The notes under the pieces are model-generated. The model had not been told where the DNA came from and did no database searches. It saw only the letters and a program-made list of their open reading frames with translations. From assembly GCA_003577145.1 (NCBI GenBank), contig QEUP01000015.1, positions 62,001 to 126,000 on the forward strand: a DNA stretch of 64,000 nt, given 5' to 3'. This document shows positions 58,077 through 64,000 of the stretch, one piece after another. A program made the translations under genes and the position numbers. This DNA comes from Acidobacteriota bacterium. Its GTDB lineage: Bacteria; Actinomycetota; Acidimicrobiia; Acidimicrobiales; Microtrichaceae. Every line of letters begins with the position of its first letter. The first letter of the stretch is position 1.

Positions 58077-58103
58077 TTAGCACTCGACAGTCGAGAGTGC
58101 TAA
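58077..58103 (-). promoter_or_regulatory. CIRCE operator of groEL
   Basis: TTAGCACTC-N9-GAGTGCTAA, a perfect match to the HrcA-binding CIRCE consensus, 62-88 nt upstream of the groEL ATG. Confidence 0.95.
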
Positions 58104-58172
58104 CCAGCTCGGCCTGGTTCGGCACCGGGGGGACCGGCCGTTCCGGCCTTGGGTGAACAGGGGTTCAACCCC

Positions 58173-58212
58173 GCCGACCGATCCGGTTCCGCCGCCGTCC
58201 GGATCGGTCGGC
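58173..58212. other. Perfect 14-bp hairpin upstream of groEL
   Basis: GCCGACCGATCCGG (58173-58186) pairs perfectly with CCGGATCGGTCGGC (58199-58212) over a 12-nt loop. It lies in the gene-free 58104-58458 stretch between CIRCE and the MoaD-like gene. It may be a terminator insulating groEL from upstream transcription, or part of a non-coding RNA. Confidence 0.5.
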
Positions 58213-58393
58213 CCATGAGGGGTGAATAACGAGGTTCCCGCTTCGAACACCGAAATGGCTCTGCGTGAACCAGGTTGAAGGCAGGCCCGCTGTGGATCCG
58301 CAGCTGACCGGGGGGGAGGGCCATTCACCTGCGGTCTTGCCATCAACTAAACGAGGACATCGACGGAGCCGGTCACGTCGTTGAGCACAATGA

Positions 58394-58425
58394 GACGATC
58401 GGCCCAGCAGAATGAGCCGATCGTC
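58394..58425 (-). terminator. Hairpin after the MoaD-like gene
   Basis: GACGATCGGC (58394-58403) and GCCGATCGTC (58416-58425), 12-nt loop, 33 nt past the stop of the minus-strand MoaD-like gene. A terminator is likely although no U-tract follows. The interval 58213-58393 shows nothing I can name. Confidence 0.5.
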
Positions 58426-58458
58426 CATCAACCCGATCGCTCACCGCCGGATTCGGGC

Positions 58459-58737
58459 TCAGCTACCTCCGGCAACTGCCGGGATGATCGACAGCGTCTC
58501 GCCTTGCGGCACTGTTGTGTCGACGCCGTCCATGTACCGAACGTCGTCGTCGGCCACGAAGATGTTCACGAACCGGCGGATGCCTCCATCGTCGTCGAAG
58601 ATCCGCTCCCTGAAGCCCGGATGGCAGGCCTCGAGGGCTGACAGGACCTCCCCGACGGTGGAGCCTTCGACCTGCACCTCGGACTGACCGGCGGTCAGCG
58701 TGCGCAGGGTTGTCGGGATTCGGACGGTAACGCTCAC
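58459..58737 (-). CDS. MoaD/ThiS-family sulfur carrier-like protein
   Basis: Encodes 92 aa from GTG 58737. Beta-grasp fold: VTVRIPTTLRTLTAGQSEVQVEGSTVGEVLSALEACHPGFRERIFDDDGGIRRFVNIFVADDDVRYMDGVDTTV, ending LSIIPAVAGGS. Sulfur carriers normally end in a free Gly-Gly, which is adenylated; here one Ser follows. CysO- and QbsE-type systems can use a protease to expose GG. The role (molybdopterin, thiamine, Cys or thio-metabolite) is open. The Mo-enzyme gene pair is 3 kb away on the same strand. Longer frames to 59058 are antisense to gpgS. Confidence 0.82.
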   Translation of the reverse strand: MSVTVRIPTTLRTLTAGQSEVQVEGSTVGEVLSALEACHPGFRERIFDDDGGIRRFVNIFVADDDVRYMDGVDTTVPQGETLSIIPAVAGGS

Positions 58738-58909
58738 GAGTCCATCTCTTTCTTGGCCTGGCTCATGCTGCCTCGCAAGGACAGGTCGGTCAACCGGCGA
58801 GGCTCCACGGGCATTCCCAGTGCGCCTGGTAGAGGTCAGCCGGCACCGATCCTTGTGTCGATTCGGTTCCGGCATCGTATTGCGACGGGTCCCCACATTC
58901 GGTGACCAT

Positions 58910-59815
58910 GTGATCGTGCCGCCACCGGGGATCCGTTCCTTCAGCCACCGGGACTTCCCGGTAGCCACCCTCGCCGAAGCCAAGGGCGAGGTGTCCGTGT
59001 CGGTCTGCCTTCCCGCCAAGAACGAGGCCGCCACAGTCGGGAGGATCGTCGCGACCATCCACGAAGAGCTCGTGGCCGGAGTCGCGATAGTGGACGAGAT
59101 CCTCGTACTGGACGACTACAGCGAGGACAACACCGCCGAGGTCGCCCGGAGCGCCGGGGCACGGGTCGTCCACGCCGGTCAGGTACTCCCAGAGCACGGT
59201 CGTGGCAAGGGGAAAGGCGAGGTTCTCTGGAAGTCCCTCTATGCGGCGATCGGAGAGATCGTCGTCTGGTGCGACGCCGACATACGTGAGTTCGGGAGCC
59301 GGTTCGTGAGCGGCACCCTCGGTCCGATGCTCCTCGACCCGGAGATCGTGTTCGTGAAGGGCCACTACCGGCGACCCGTCGAGGGGTCACTCGGAGGCGG
59401 GCGGGTGACAGAGCTCGTCGCCAGGCCGCTGCTGTGCTTGCTGTTTCCCGAGCTCGCTGACATCGTCCAGCCCCTGTCGGGTGAGTACGGCGGACGGCGC
59501 GCAGTTCTCGAACGGATGCCCTTCGCCCAGGGATACGGGGTCGACATCGGCTTGCTCATCGACATCGTCACCGACACGGGGGTGCGAGGAATCGCCCAGG
59601 TCGACCTCGAGGTGCGCCACCACCGCAACCGCCCCCTCGACCAACTCGCCCCTCAGGCGATGGCGATCATGCAAACCGTGCTGCAACGCGCCGACCCCGA
59701 TCTCGTCAAGACCGTCGAGACGCTGATGAGACCCGAGCACCCCCACGAGATCGTCGACGTCAGCAACCGCCCGCCTCTCATCGAGCTCGACTCGTACTCA
59801 CCCGGTCGGGGCTGA
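58910..59815 (+). CDS. gpgS: Glucosyl-3-phosphoglycerate synthase-like GT81 enzyme
   Basis: Encodes about 301 aa from GTG 58910 (GTG 58916 also possible). GT-A fold: VSVSVCLPAKNEAATVGRIVATIHE, VDEILVLDDYSEDNTAEVARSAGARV, then the GpgS hallmark LPEHGRGKGKGEVLWKSLYAA, the metal-binding DAD at 122-124 (VWCDADIREFGSRF), and QPLSGEYGGRRAVLERMPFAQGYGVDIGLLIDI. It transfers glucose from NDP-glucose to 3-phosphoglycerate, the first step to glucosylglycerate and, in mycobacteria, methylglucose lipopolysaccharide. The phosphatase partner is not in this window. Confidence 0.88.
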   Translation: MIVPPPGIRSFSHRDFPVATLAEAKGEVSVSVCLPAKNEAATVGRIVATIHEELVAGVAIVDEILVLDDYSEDNTAEVARSAGARVVHAGQVLPEHGRGKGKGEVLWKSLYAAIGEIVVWCDADIREFGSRFVSGTLGPMLLDPEIVFVKGHYRRPVEGSLGGGRVTELVARPLLCLLFPELADIVQPLSGEYGGRRAVLERMPFAQGYGVDIGLLIDIVTDTGVRGIAQVDLEVRHHRNRPLDQLAPQAMAIMQTVLQRADPDLVKTVETLMRPEHPHEIVDVSNRPPLIELDSYSPGRG

Positions 59816-59834
59816 GGCTTGGCGGACCGAACAG

Positions 59835-61283
59835 CTACGCGTGGACCGGCGGCACCCGATCGGCCCAGGGCAGCGCCTGCTCCAGCTGTGAAGCCAGGCG
59901 TATGAGCAGATCCTCACGACCGTAGGCTGCAACGAGCTGGACACCGATGGGGAGCCCCTCGGCATTCCAGTGGAGAGGCAGCGAAACTGCCGGTTGACCC
60001 GTGACGTTGAACGGCAAGGTGAAGGTCACCAGCGGCTCGCTGCGCATGATCCCGGCCAGGGGATCCTCAGGCGTTCCGTCGAACTGGCCCAACGTCGGTG
60101 GCGGCTCGGTGAGTGTGGGCGTCACGAGGACATCATGCCGGTCCCACCAGGCCGCAACCCGGCGGGCGAAGCCGTGCATCTCCTCCACCGCCTTGATGTA
60201 GGCGGTTGCGGTCACGGTGCGACCGAATTCGGCCATCTCCCACGTACCCGGTTCGACCTGTTCGGCGGTCACCGGTTCGCCGGTCCACTCCTCGAAATGC
60301 TGCAGGTCGCGGGCGATCCAGGCCGGGTAGGCAGAAAGGAAGTTCACCTTGAAGTCATCGCTGAGGTCCCGATCGGTCAGCGCCTCCGGGTATCCGTCGA
60401 CCACCTCGTGCCGCAACACCTCTAGTGTCGCGACGGTCCTCTCCACTGCCTCCACGCAGTCGGTGGCGAGCTCTCTGTCGGGCCCCGCGGTCGTGACGAA
60501 GCCGATGCGCAGCCGGCCGGGATCAGAGTCGAGCTCCTCGACGTAGGGGCGCCTGGGTGGGGGTGCGGTGTAAGGGTCACCCGGTGAGGTTCCCCATGCG
60601 GCATCCAACAACCCGGCGGTGTCCCGCACCGTCCTGGTGACGGCCAGGCGACAGACCAGTCCCGCCCAGGCTTCGCCCTCGTCGGGGCCGAAGGAGGACC
60701 GGCCCCTCGACGGCTTCAGTCCGACCAGTCCGCATTCGCTGGCCGGCGCACGGATGGACCCGCCGCCGTCGCCGGCGTGCCCCACCGGAACCATGCCCGA
60801 TGCCACAGCCGCGGCTGATCCGCCGCTCGACCCGCCGGTGGAGCGGCCGAGATCCCAGGGGTTCCGGCAAGGCCCGTAGGCCAAGGGCTCGGTTGTCACC
60901 TTCAGTCCGAGCTCGGGTGTGTTCGACTTCCCTACGACGACAAGTCCGGCGTCCCGGAACCGCTCGAAGAGCCAGCTGTCACTGGTTGCGACATAGCCGT
61001 TGTCGCGGAGGTGGCGCGACCCGGCGTGATACGGCTCACCGGCGAGAAAGCCGTCGAGGTCCTTGACCACCATCGGAACACCTGCGAAGGGAGCCTCACG
61101 TGAGACGTCATCCGCCTCCTTGCGTGCCCGGTCGAAGCGTTCGTGGATCACGGCGTTTAGTCGGCCGTTGAGGCGTTCGATCCGCTCGATGGCGGCGTCC
61201 ACGAGCTCGAGAGGGGTGACCTCACCCTCTTTCACGAGCATCGCCTGTGCAGTGGCGTCGAGCAGGGAAAGCTCCTCGGTCAT
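59835..61283 (-). CDS. Amidase signature family enzyme
   Basis: Encodes 482 aa from ATG 61283, 6 nt behind TACATT; the frame opens 20 codons earlier but lacks a signal there. Ser-cisSer-Lys: MVVKDLDGFLAGEP (Lys), STGGSSGGSAAAVASGMVPVGHAGDGGGSIRAPASECGLVGLKPSRGR. The C-terminus TGQPAVSLPLHWNAEGLPIGVQLVAAYGRED is typical. Substrate unknown; related to, but clearly different from, the amidase at 40883-42280. Confidence 0.92.
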   Translation of the reverse strand: MTEELSLLDATAQAMLVKEGEVTPLELVDAAIERIERLNGRLNAVIHERFDRARKEADDVSREAPFAGVPMVVKDLDGFLAGEPYHAGSRHLRDNGYVATSDSWLFERFRDAGLVVVGKSNTPELGLKVTTEPLAYGPCRNPWDLGRSTGGSSGGSAAAVASGMVPVGHAGDGGGSIRAPASECGLVGLKPSRGRSSFGPDEGEAWAGLVCRLAVTRTVRDTAGLLDAAWGTSPGDPYTAPPPRRPYVEELDSDPGRLRIGFVTTAGPDRELATDCVEAVERTVATLEVLRHEVVDGYPEALTDRDLSDDFKVNFLSAYPAWIARDLQHFEEWTGEPVTAEQVEPGTWEMAEFGRTVTATAYIKAVEEMHGFARRVAAWWDRHDVLVTPTLTEPPPTLGQFDGTPEDPLAGIMRSEPLVTFTLPFNVTGQPAVSLPLHWNAEGLPIGVQLVAAYGREDLLIRLASQLEQALPWADRVPPVHA

Positions 61284-61289
61284 GGTGGG

Positions 61290-61295
61290 AATGTA
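61290..61295 (-). promoter_or_regulatory. -10 box TACATT of the amidase gene (leaderless)
   Basis: Minus-strand TACATT, 6 nt before ATG 61283. It fixes the start. Confidence 0.5.
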
Positions 61296-61374
61296 CCGCC
61301 GGACGGCACTCCCTCGCCCGCCCGATGCTGGAACGAGACCCACCGGTTCCGGGATCCCCGCCGGTGGAGGCTCC

Positions 61375-61380
61375 TACAAT
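61375..61380 (+). promoter_or_regulatory. -10 box TACAAT of the 68-aa membrane protein gene (leaderless)
   Basis: TACAAT, 6 nt before GTG 61387, divergent from the amidase promoter. A related CCGG-rich inverted repeat (CCACCGG 61340-61346, CCGGTGG 61361-61367) lies just upstream. Confidence 0.55.
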
Positions 61381-61386
61381 GGCCGG

Positions 61387-61593
61387 GTGACGACCAAGCC
61401 TCAACGACCGGCCCTCGGCTTCGGTGCTCGTGTCGTACTGGGCATCATCGCGTTGTTGCTCGCCCTGACGCTGATCCGCTGGATCTTTCTGGCGGTCTTC
61501 GGCTTCGTGAAGCTGATCCTGTTGGTGGCGCTCATCGGATTCCTCGTCGCCCTCGTCCTGTTCGGCTTCGGAGGTCGCGACGACCGGGACTGA
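61387..61593 (+). CDS. Small membrane protein, two helices
   Basis: Encodes 68 aa from GTG 61387. Basic N-terminus (TTKPQRPALGFGAR), two hydrophobic helices (VVLGIIALLLALTLIRWIFLAVFGFV and LILLVALIGFLVALVLFGF) and a charged tail GGRDDRD. Strong -10 box and leaderless start. Its stop codon is the first triplet of the 34-bp tandem repeat. No family recognised. Confidence 0.65.
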   Translation: MTTKPQRPALGFGARVVLGIIALLLALTLIRWIFLAVFGFVKLILLVALIGFLVALVLFGFGGRDDRD

Positions 61594-61719
61594 ACCCGAT
61601 GGCGCAGCCCGCGCTACGTGCCCCTGAACCCGATGGCGCAGCCCGCGCTACGTGCCCCTGAACCCGATGGCGCAGCCCGCGCTACGTGCCCCTGAACCCG
61701 ATGGCGCAGCCCGCGCTAC
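61591..61719. repeat. 34-bp tandem repeat, 3.8 copies, filling a convergent intergenic gap
   Basis: Units begin at 61591, 61625, 61659 and 61693; the first three are identical full 34-mers, the last is 27 nt. Each starts TGAACCCGATGGCGCAGCCC and contains GCGCTACGTG. The array begins on the stop codon of the upstream gene and ends on the stop of the convergent glycerate kinase gene (61716-61718). Confidence 0.9.
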
Positions 61720-61731
61720 CTGCGGTAGCGC
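61713..61731 (-). terminator. Hairpin at the glycerate kinase gene end
   Basis: GCGCTAC (61713-61719), loop CTGCG, GTAGCGC (61725-61731): 7 bp, overlapping the stop codon. The tandem array repeats its left arm. It may act as terminator for one or both convergent genes. Confidence 0.45.
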
Positions 61732-62726
61732 CATGTGAGAGCCAGTCGTCGGGTGACAACGCTCTCGACGCAGGAGACGGTTTGGGTCATCGCCTCTTCC
61801 TCGCCGAACTCGGCGACCAGCGACACGAGATCCAGACCGCTTCCGGCATCGCCGTAGACCTCGCCGGCGACGACGAACACGGGTACGGCCAGGTCCGCGG
61901 CATAAGAGATCACTCCGCCGACCACCTTCCCCGAGAACGACTGCTCGTCGAGGAAGCCCTCGCCGGTGATCACGAGGTCGGCGCCCTCCATGCTCTCGTA
62001 GAGACCTCGCTCCTCGGCGATGAGCTCGAAGCCTGTCACCAACTCGGCACCGAGCACCGCCAGGCCGCCCGCCAGGCCTCCGGCGGCACCGGCCCCTTCC
62101 AGTGCAACAACGTCGACCCCGTACTCGTCGAGATAGACCTGAGCCAAGCGCTCCAACCGGCGACGGAGCAGTTCGACTTGCGCCGGGGATGCACCTTTCT
62201 GGGCGGAGAAGACCTCGGCTGCGTCCAAGAAGCCCGTACTCACGTCGCAGGCCACGACCAGGTCGACCCCTCGAAGGCGCTGCAGGGGATAGAGCGCTCT
62301 CAGCGCGCCCAGCCCGCCATCGGTCGTGGCTGACCCACCGACACCGACGATGATCCGCTTGGCACCGGCGTCGAGCGCCGCGGCGATCAGTTCCCCGGTG
62401 CCATAGGTCGAAGCAGCCACCGGGTCGTTGCCCTCGGCGCCTCCGAGCAGTGCCAGCCCCGACGCACGTGCCATCTCGATGACGGCAATACCCCGGCTGA
62501 GGCGCCATTCGGCATCCACCGCGTCACCGAGGGGACCACTCACCGTCGTCGAACGGTTGGCACCACCGAGGGCTTCGAGGGTCCCCTCGCCGCCGTCGGC
62601 CATGGGTATCTCGATGACCTCCCATCCGGCGGGTCGCGCCGCTCTGGCCACGGCCGCCGCTATCTCGGAGGCTGTGGCGGTACCACGGAACTTGTCCGGA
62701 GCGGCGACAACCAATGGTGCCGGCAC
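61716..62726 (-). CDS. Glycerate kinase
   Basis: Encodes 336 aa from GTG 62726 (TAGTCT 6 nt upstream). Glycerate kinase type-1 family: VVAAPDKFRGTATASEIAAAVARA, EIPMADGGEGTLEAL, VGVGGSATTDGGLGALRALYP, GAGAAGGLAGGLAVLGAELVTGFELIAE, DLVITGEGFLDEQSFSGKVVGGV. It phosphorylates glycerate, to 2-phosphoglycerate in most characterised members. Glucosylglycerate breakdown releases glycerate, giving a possible link to gpgS about 2 kb away. Convergent with the small membrane protein gene. Confidence 0.93.
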   Translation of the reverse strand: MPAPLVVAAPDKFRGTATASEIAAAVARAARPAGWEVIEIPMADGGEGTLEALGGANRSTTVSGPLGDAVDAEWRLSRGIAVIEMARASGLALLGGAEGNDPVAASTYGTGELIAAALDAGAKRIIVGVGGSATTDGGLGALRALYPLQRLRGVDLVVACDVSTGFLDAAEVFSAQKGASPAQVELLRRRLERLAQVYLDEYGVDVVALEGAGAAGGLAGGLAVLGAELVTGFELIAEERGLYESMEGADLVITGEGFLDEQSFSGKVVGGVISYAADLAVPVFVVAGEVYGDAGSGLDLVSLVAEFGEEEAMTQTVSCVESVVTRRLALTWRYRR

Positions 62727-62732
62727 GCTCGG

Positions 62733-62738
62733 AGACTA
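62733..62738 (-). promoter_or_regulatory. -10 box TAGTCT of the glycerate kinase gene (leaderless)
   Basis: Minus-strand TAGTCT, 6 nt before GTG 62726. It forms a divergent pair with the otsA box at 62783-62788 in a 69-nt gap. Confidence 0.45.
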
Positions 62739-62782
62739 TGACGCGCAGCACGGTCACTGCTCGCCGCCAAAGGCGTCACCCG

Positions 62783-62788
62783 TATCCT
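62783..62788 (+). promoter_or_regulatory. -10 box TATCCT of otsA (leaderless)
   Basis: TATCCT, 7 nt before ATG 62796. Confidence 0.45.
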
Positions 62789-62795
62789 TTGGCTG

Positions 62796-64000
62796 ATGAG
62801 CGACCCGCCACTGGTGATCGTCTCCAATCGGGGACCCTTCTCCTTTCGCGTCCGTGACGGTCAGCTCGTGGCGAGTCGGGGTGCCGGAGGGCTGGCGTCA
62901 GGGCTCGTTCCCGTACTCGAGTCCAGCGGCGCGCTCTGGATCGCCTCTGCCATGAGCGAAGGCGACCACGCTGCTGCCGCACGTGGGGTCACCGAAACCC
63001 ACGGCCTGTTCGTCAAGATGCTCGCCATCGACAGAGCGGTCTTCGCCGATGCCTACGACGTGGTCTCCAACGGGACCCTCTGGTATCTCCATCACGGCCT
63101 CTTCGACGCGTGGCGGACGCCCGTGCTGGACGTGAGCTGGCACCGGGCATGGAACGCCTACCGCCGGTTCAACCAGACCATGGCAGTCGCAGCCGGGGAA
63201 GAGGCACCCCCGGACGCGGTGGTCCTGGTGCAGGACTACCACCTGAGCCTGTTCGCCACCTACCTGCACGAACTGCGGCCCGACCTGCGCACGGTTCACT
63301 TCCATCACACGCCCTTCTGTGCCCCGGACTCACTGCGGATGCTGCCCTCCGCAGTCAGGGGGGAGTTGATCGAGGGTCTCCTCGCCAACGGGGCCTGCGG
63401 ATTTCACACCCGGCGGTGGGCGGAGTCCTTCGAGCGGTGTTGCCGAGAGGTCGTCGGGGCTGATGCCACCGGCTTCGTCTCACCGCTGGCTCCGGACTCC
63501 TCGCGCCTCGCCTCCGCCGCGGGTGGTCGCGAATGTGCTGTCGAGCTGAGGCGCCTGAGCGCAGCCATCGGCGATCGATCCTTCATCGCGAGGGTCGACC
63601 GGCTGGAGCCCTCCAAGAACCTCCTGAGGGGCTTCCGGGCCTACGACGACCTACTCCGCCGCTACCCGCACTGGCGCCAGGAGGTGGTCTTCGGCGCGTT
63701 CTTGTACCCGTCGAGGGAGGCGATCGAGGACTACCGGCTCTATCGCGACGAGGTCCTCGCCACGGTGGAGGCCATCAACCGGCGGTGGGGCAGAGACGGA
63801 TGGGATCCCATCGTCTTGGATGTCAGCGACAACTACTCGCTCTCGCTGGCCGCTTTGCGGCGCTTCGACGTACTACTGGTCAACCCGGTTCGGGACGGCC
63901 TGAACCTGGTGGCGATGGAGGGTGCCCTGGTGAACGAGCACGATGGGTCCGTGCTGTTGAGCACCGAGGCCGGAGCTCACGCCATGCTCGAGGGGTCGGT
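62796..64000 (+). CDS. otsA: Alpha,alpha-trehalose-phosphate synthase, N-terminal 401 aa (runs off right edge)
   Basis: The first 401 codons of a GT20 enzyme (OtsA about 470-500 aa); the end is outside the window. VIVSNRGPFSFRVRDGQL (start of GT20), GLASGLVPVL, LVQDYHLSLFATYLHELRPDLRTVHFHHTPF (QDYHL), DRLEPSKNLLRGFRAYDDLL and the nucleotide-sugar site LLVNPVRDGLNLVAMEGALVNEHDG. It makes trehalose-6-phosphate from an NDP-glucose and glucose-6-phosphate. The canonical acceptor-site residues cannot all be checked by eye; related glucosylglycerol-phosphate synthases (GgpS) share this fold, so that alternative remains open. Confidence 0.88.
   Translation, partial: MSDPPLVIVSNRGPFSFRVRDGQLVASRGAGGLASGLVPVLESSGALWIASAMSEGDHAAAARGVTETHGLFVKMLAIDRAVFADAYDVVSNGTLWYLHHGLFDAWRTPVLDVSWHRAWNAYRRFNQTMAVAAGEEAPPDAVVLVQDYHLSLFATYLHELRPDLRTVHFHHTPFCAPDSLRMLPSAVRGELIEGLLANGACGFHTRRWAESFERCCREVVGADATGFVSPLAPDSSRLASAAGGRECAVELRRLSAAIGDRSFIARVDRLEPSKNLLRGFRAYDDLLRRYPHWRQEVVFGAFLYPSREAIEDYRLYRDEVLATVEAINRRWGRDGWDPIVLDVSDNYSLSLAALRRFDVLLVNPVRDGLNLVAMEGALVNEHDGSVLLSTEAGAHAMLEGS

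Noticed and set aside
61591-61719. CRISPR array
   Set aside because: The repeats are directly tandem with no unique spacers, and no cas genes are present.

Overview
This is a GC-rich chromosomal window from an actinobacterium, most likely class Acidimicrobiia or a close relative. The signs are a DUF2510-type GWW..DGKWYPPP protein, a mycobacterial-type Lhr helicase, a PAC2 protein, a coproporphyrin-type heme pathway including HemQ/ChdC, an amt-PII-glnD operon, a GpgS-type enzyme, and many genes with start codons 6-8 nt behind a TANNNT -10 box (leaderless promoters). I see no phage, transposase, CRISPR array, tRNA or rRNA. Most of it reads as core and housekeeping chromosome.

Layout. 0-5 kb: two small secreted or anchored proteins and a 1176-aa cyclase-AAA-TPR regulator. 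4.6-14.5 kb: a NarL-type two-component system, two tandem paralogous ABC exporter modules (ATPase plus FtsX-type permease each), and a regulator with a degenerate receiver. 14.5-26.4 kb: a ketosteroid isomerase homologue, Lhr, a PASTA-protein pair, a DtxR-like regulator whose 3' end overlaps a convergent iron-type ABC ATPase, a HelD-like helicase and a patatin. 26.4-31.8 kb: hemE-hemH-hemY-lnt, tightly coupled, then dtd. 31.9-35 kb: a three-gene operon of GT4 glycosyltransferase, methyltransferase and alpha/alpha-toroid protein with no assignable function. 35-43.4 kb: a MerR regulator with a well-formed operator facing a cupin gene, GtrA, a sugar dehydrogenase-like lipoprotein, PAC2, an amidase, the decayed tail of a wax ester synthase gene, and a NUDIX hydrolase. 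43.4-47.5 kb: the amt-PII-glnD nitrogen operon with a GlnR-like box. 47.6-56.4 kb: a 62-aa four-Cys protein, acyl-CoA synthetase, LmeA-like protein, LarE, a solute-binding lipoprotein, ChdC, and an FdhD/formate dehydrogenase-like pair. 56.4-64 kb: groEL with a CIRCE operator, a MoaD-like protein, GpgS, an amidase, a glycerate kinase and the start of otsA.

How the genes fit together. Heme synthesis is split: uroporphyrinogen decarboxylase, ferrochelatase and porphyrinogen oxidase sit together at 26-30 kb, and the last step of the coproporphyrin route (ChdC) is at 52.6 kb. Ammonium uptake, PII signalling and PII modification form one operon. GpgS, glycerate kinase and OtsA form a loose neighbourhood suggesting glucosylglycerate and trehalose metabolism.

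The most unusual signals are: a HelD-like gene whose conserved N-terminus extends upstream with no ATG/GTG/TTG but with a Shine-Dalgarno sequence before an ATC; a dispersed intergenic repeat family, related to a 34-bp tandem array that fills a convergent intergenic gap; an Lnt with Ser in place of the catalytic Cys; a DtxR-like protein without the primary-site thiol; the wax ester synthase remnant; and the GT4/methyltransferase/toroid operon. All functions are read from sequence alone; no database search was run.
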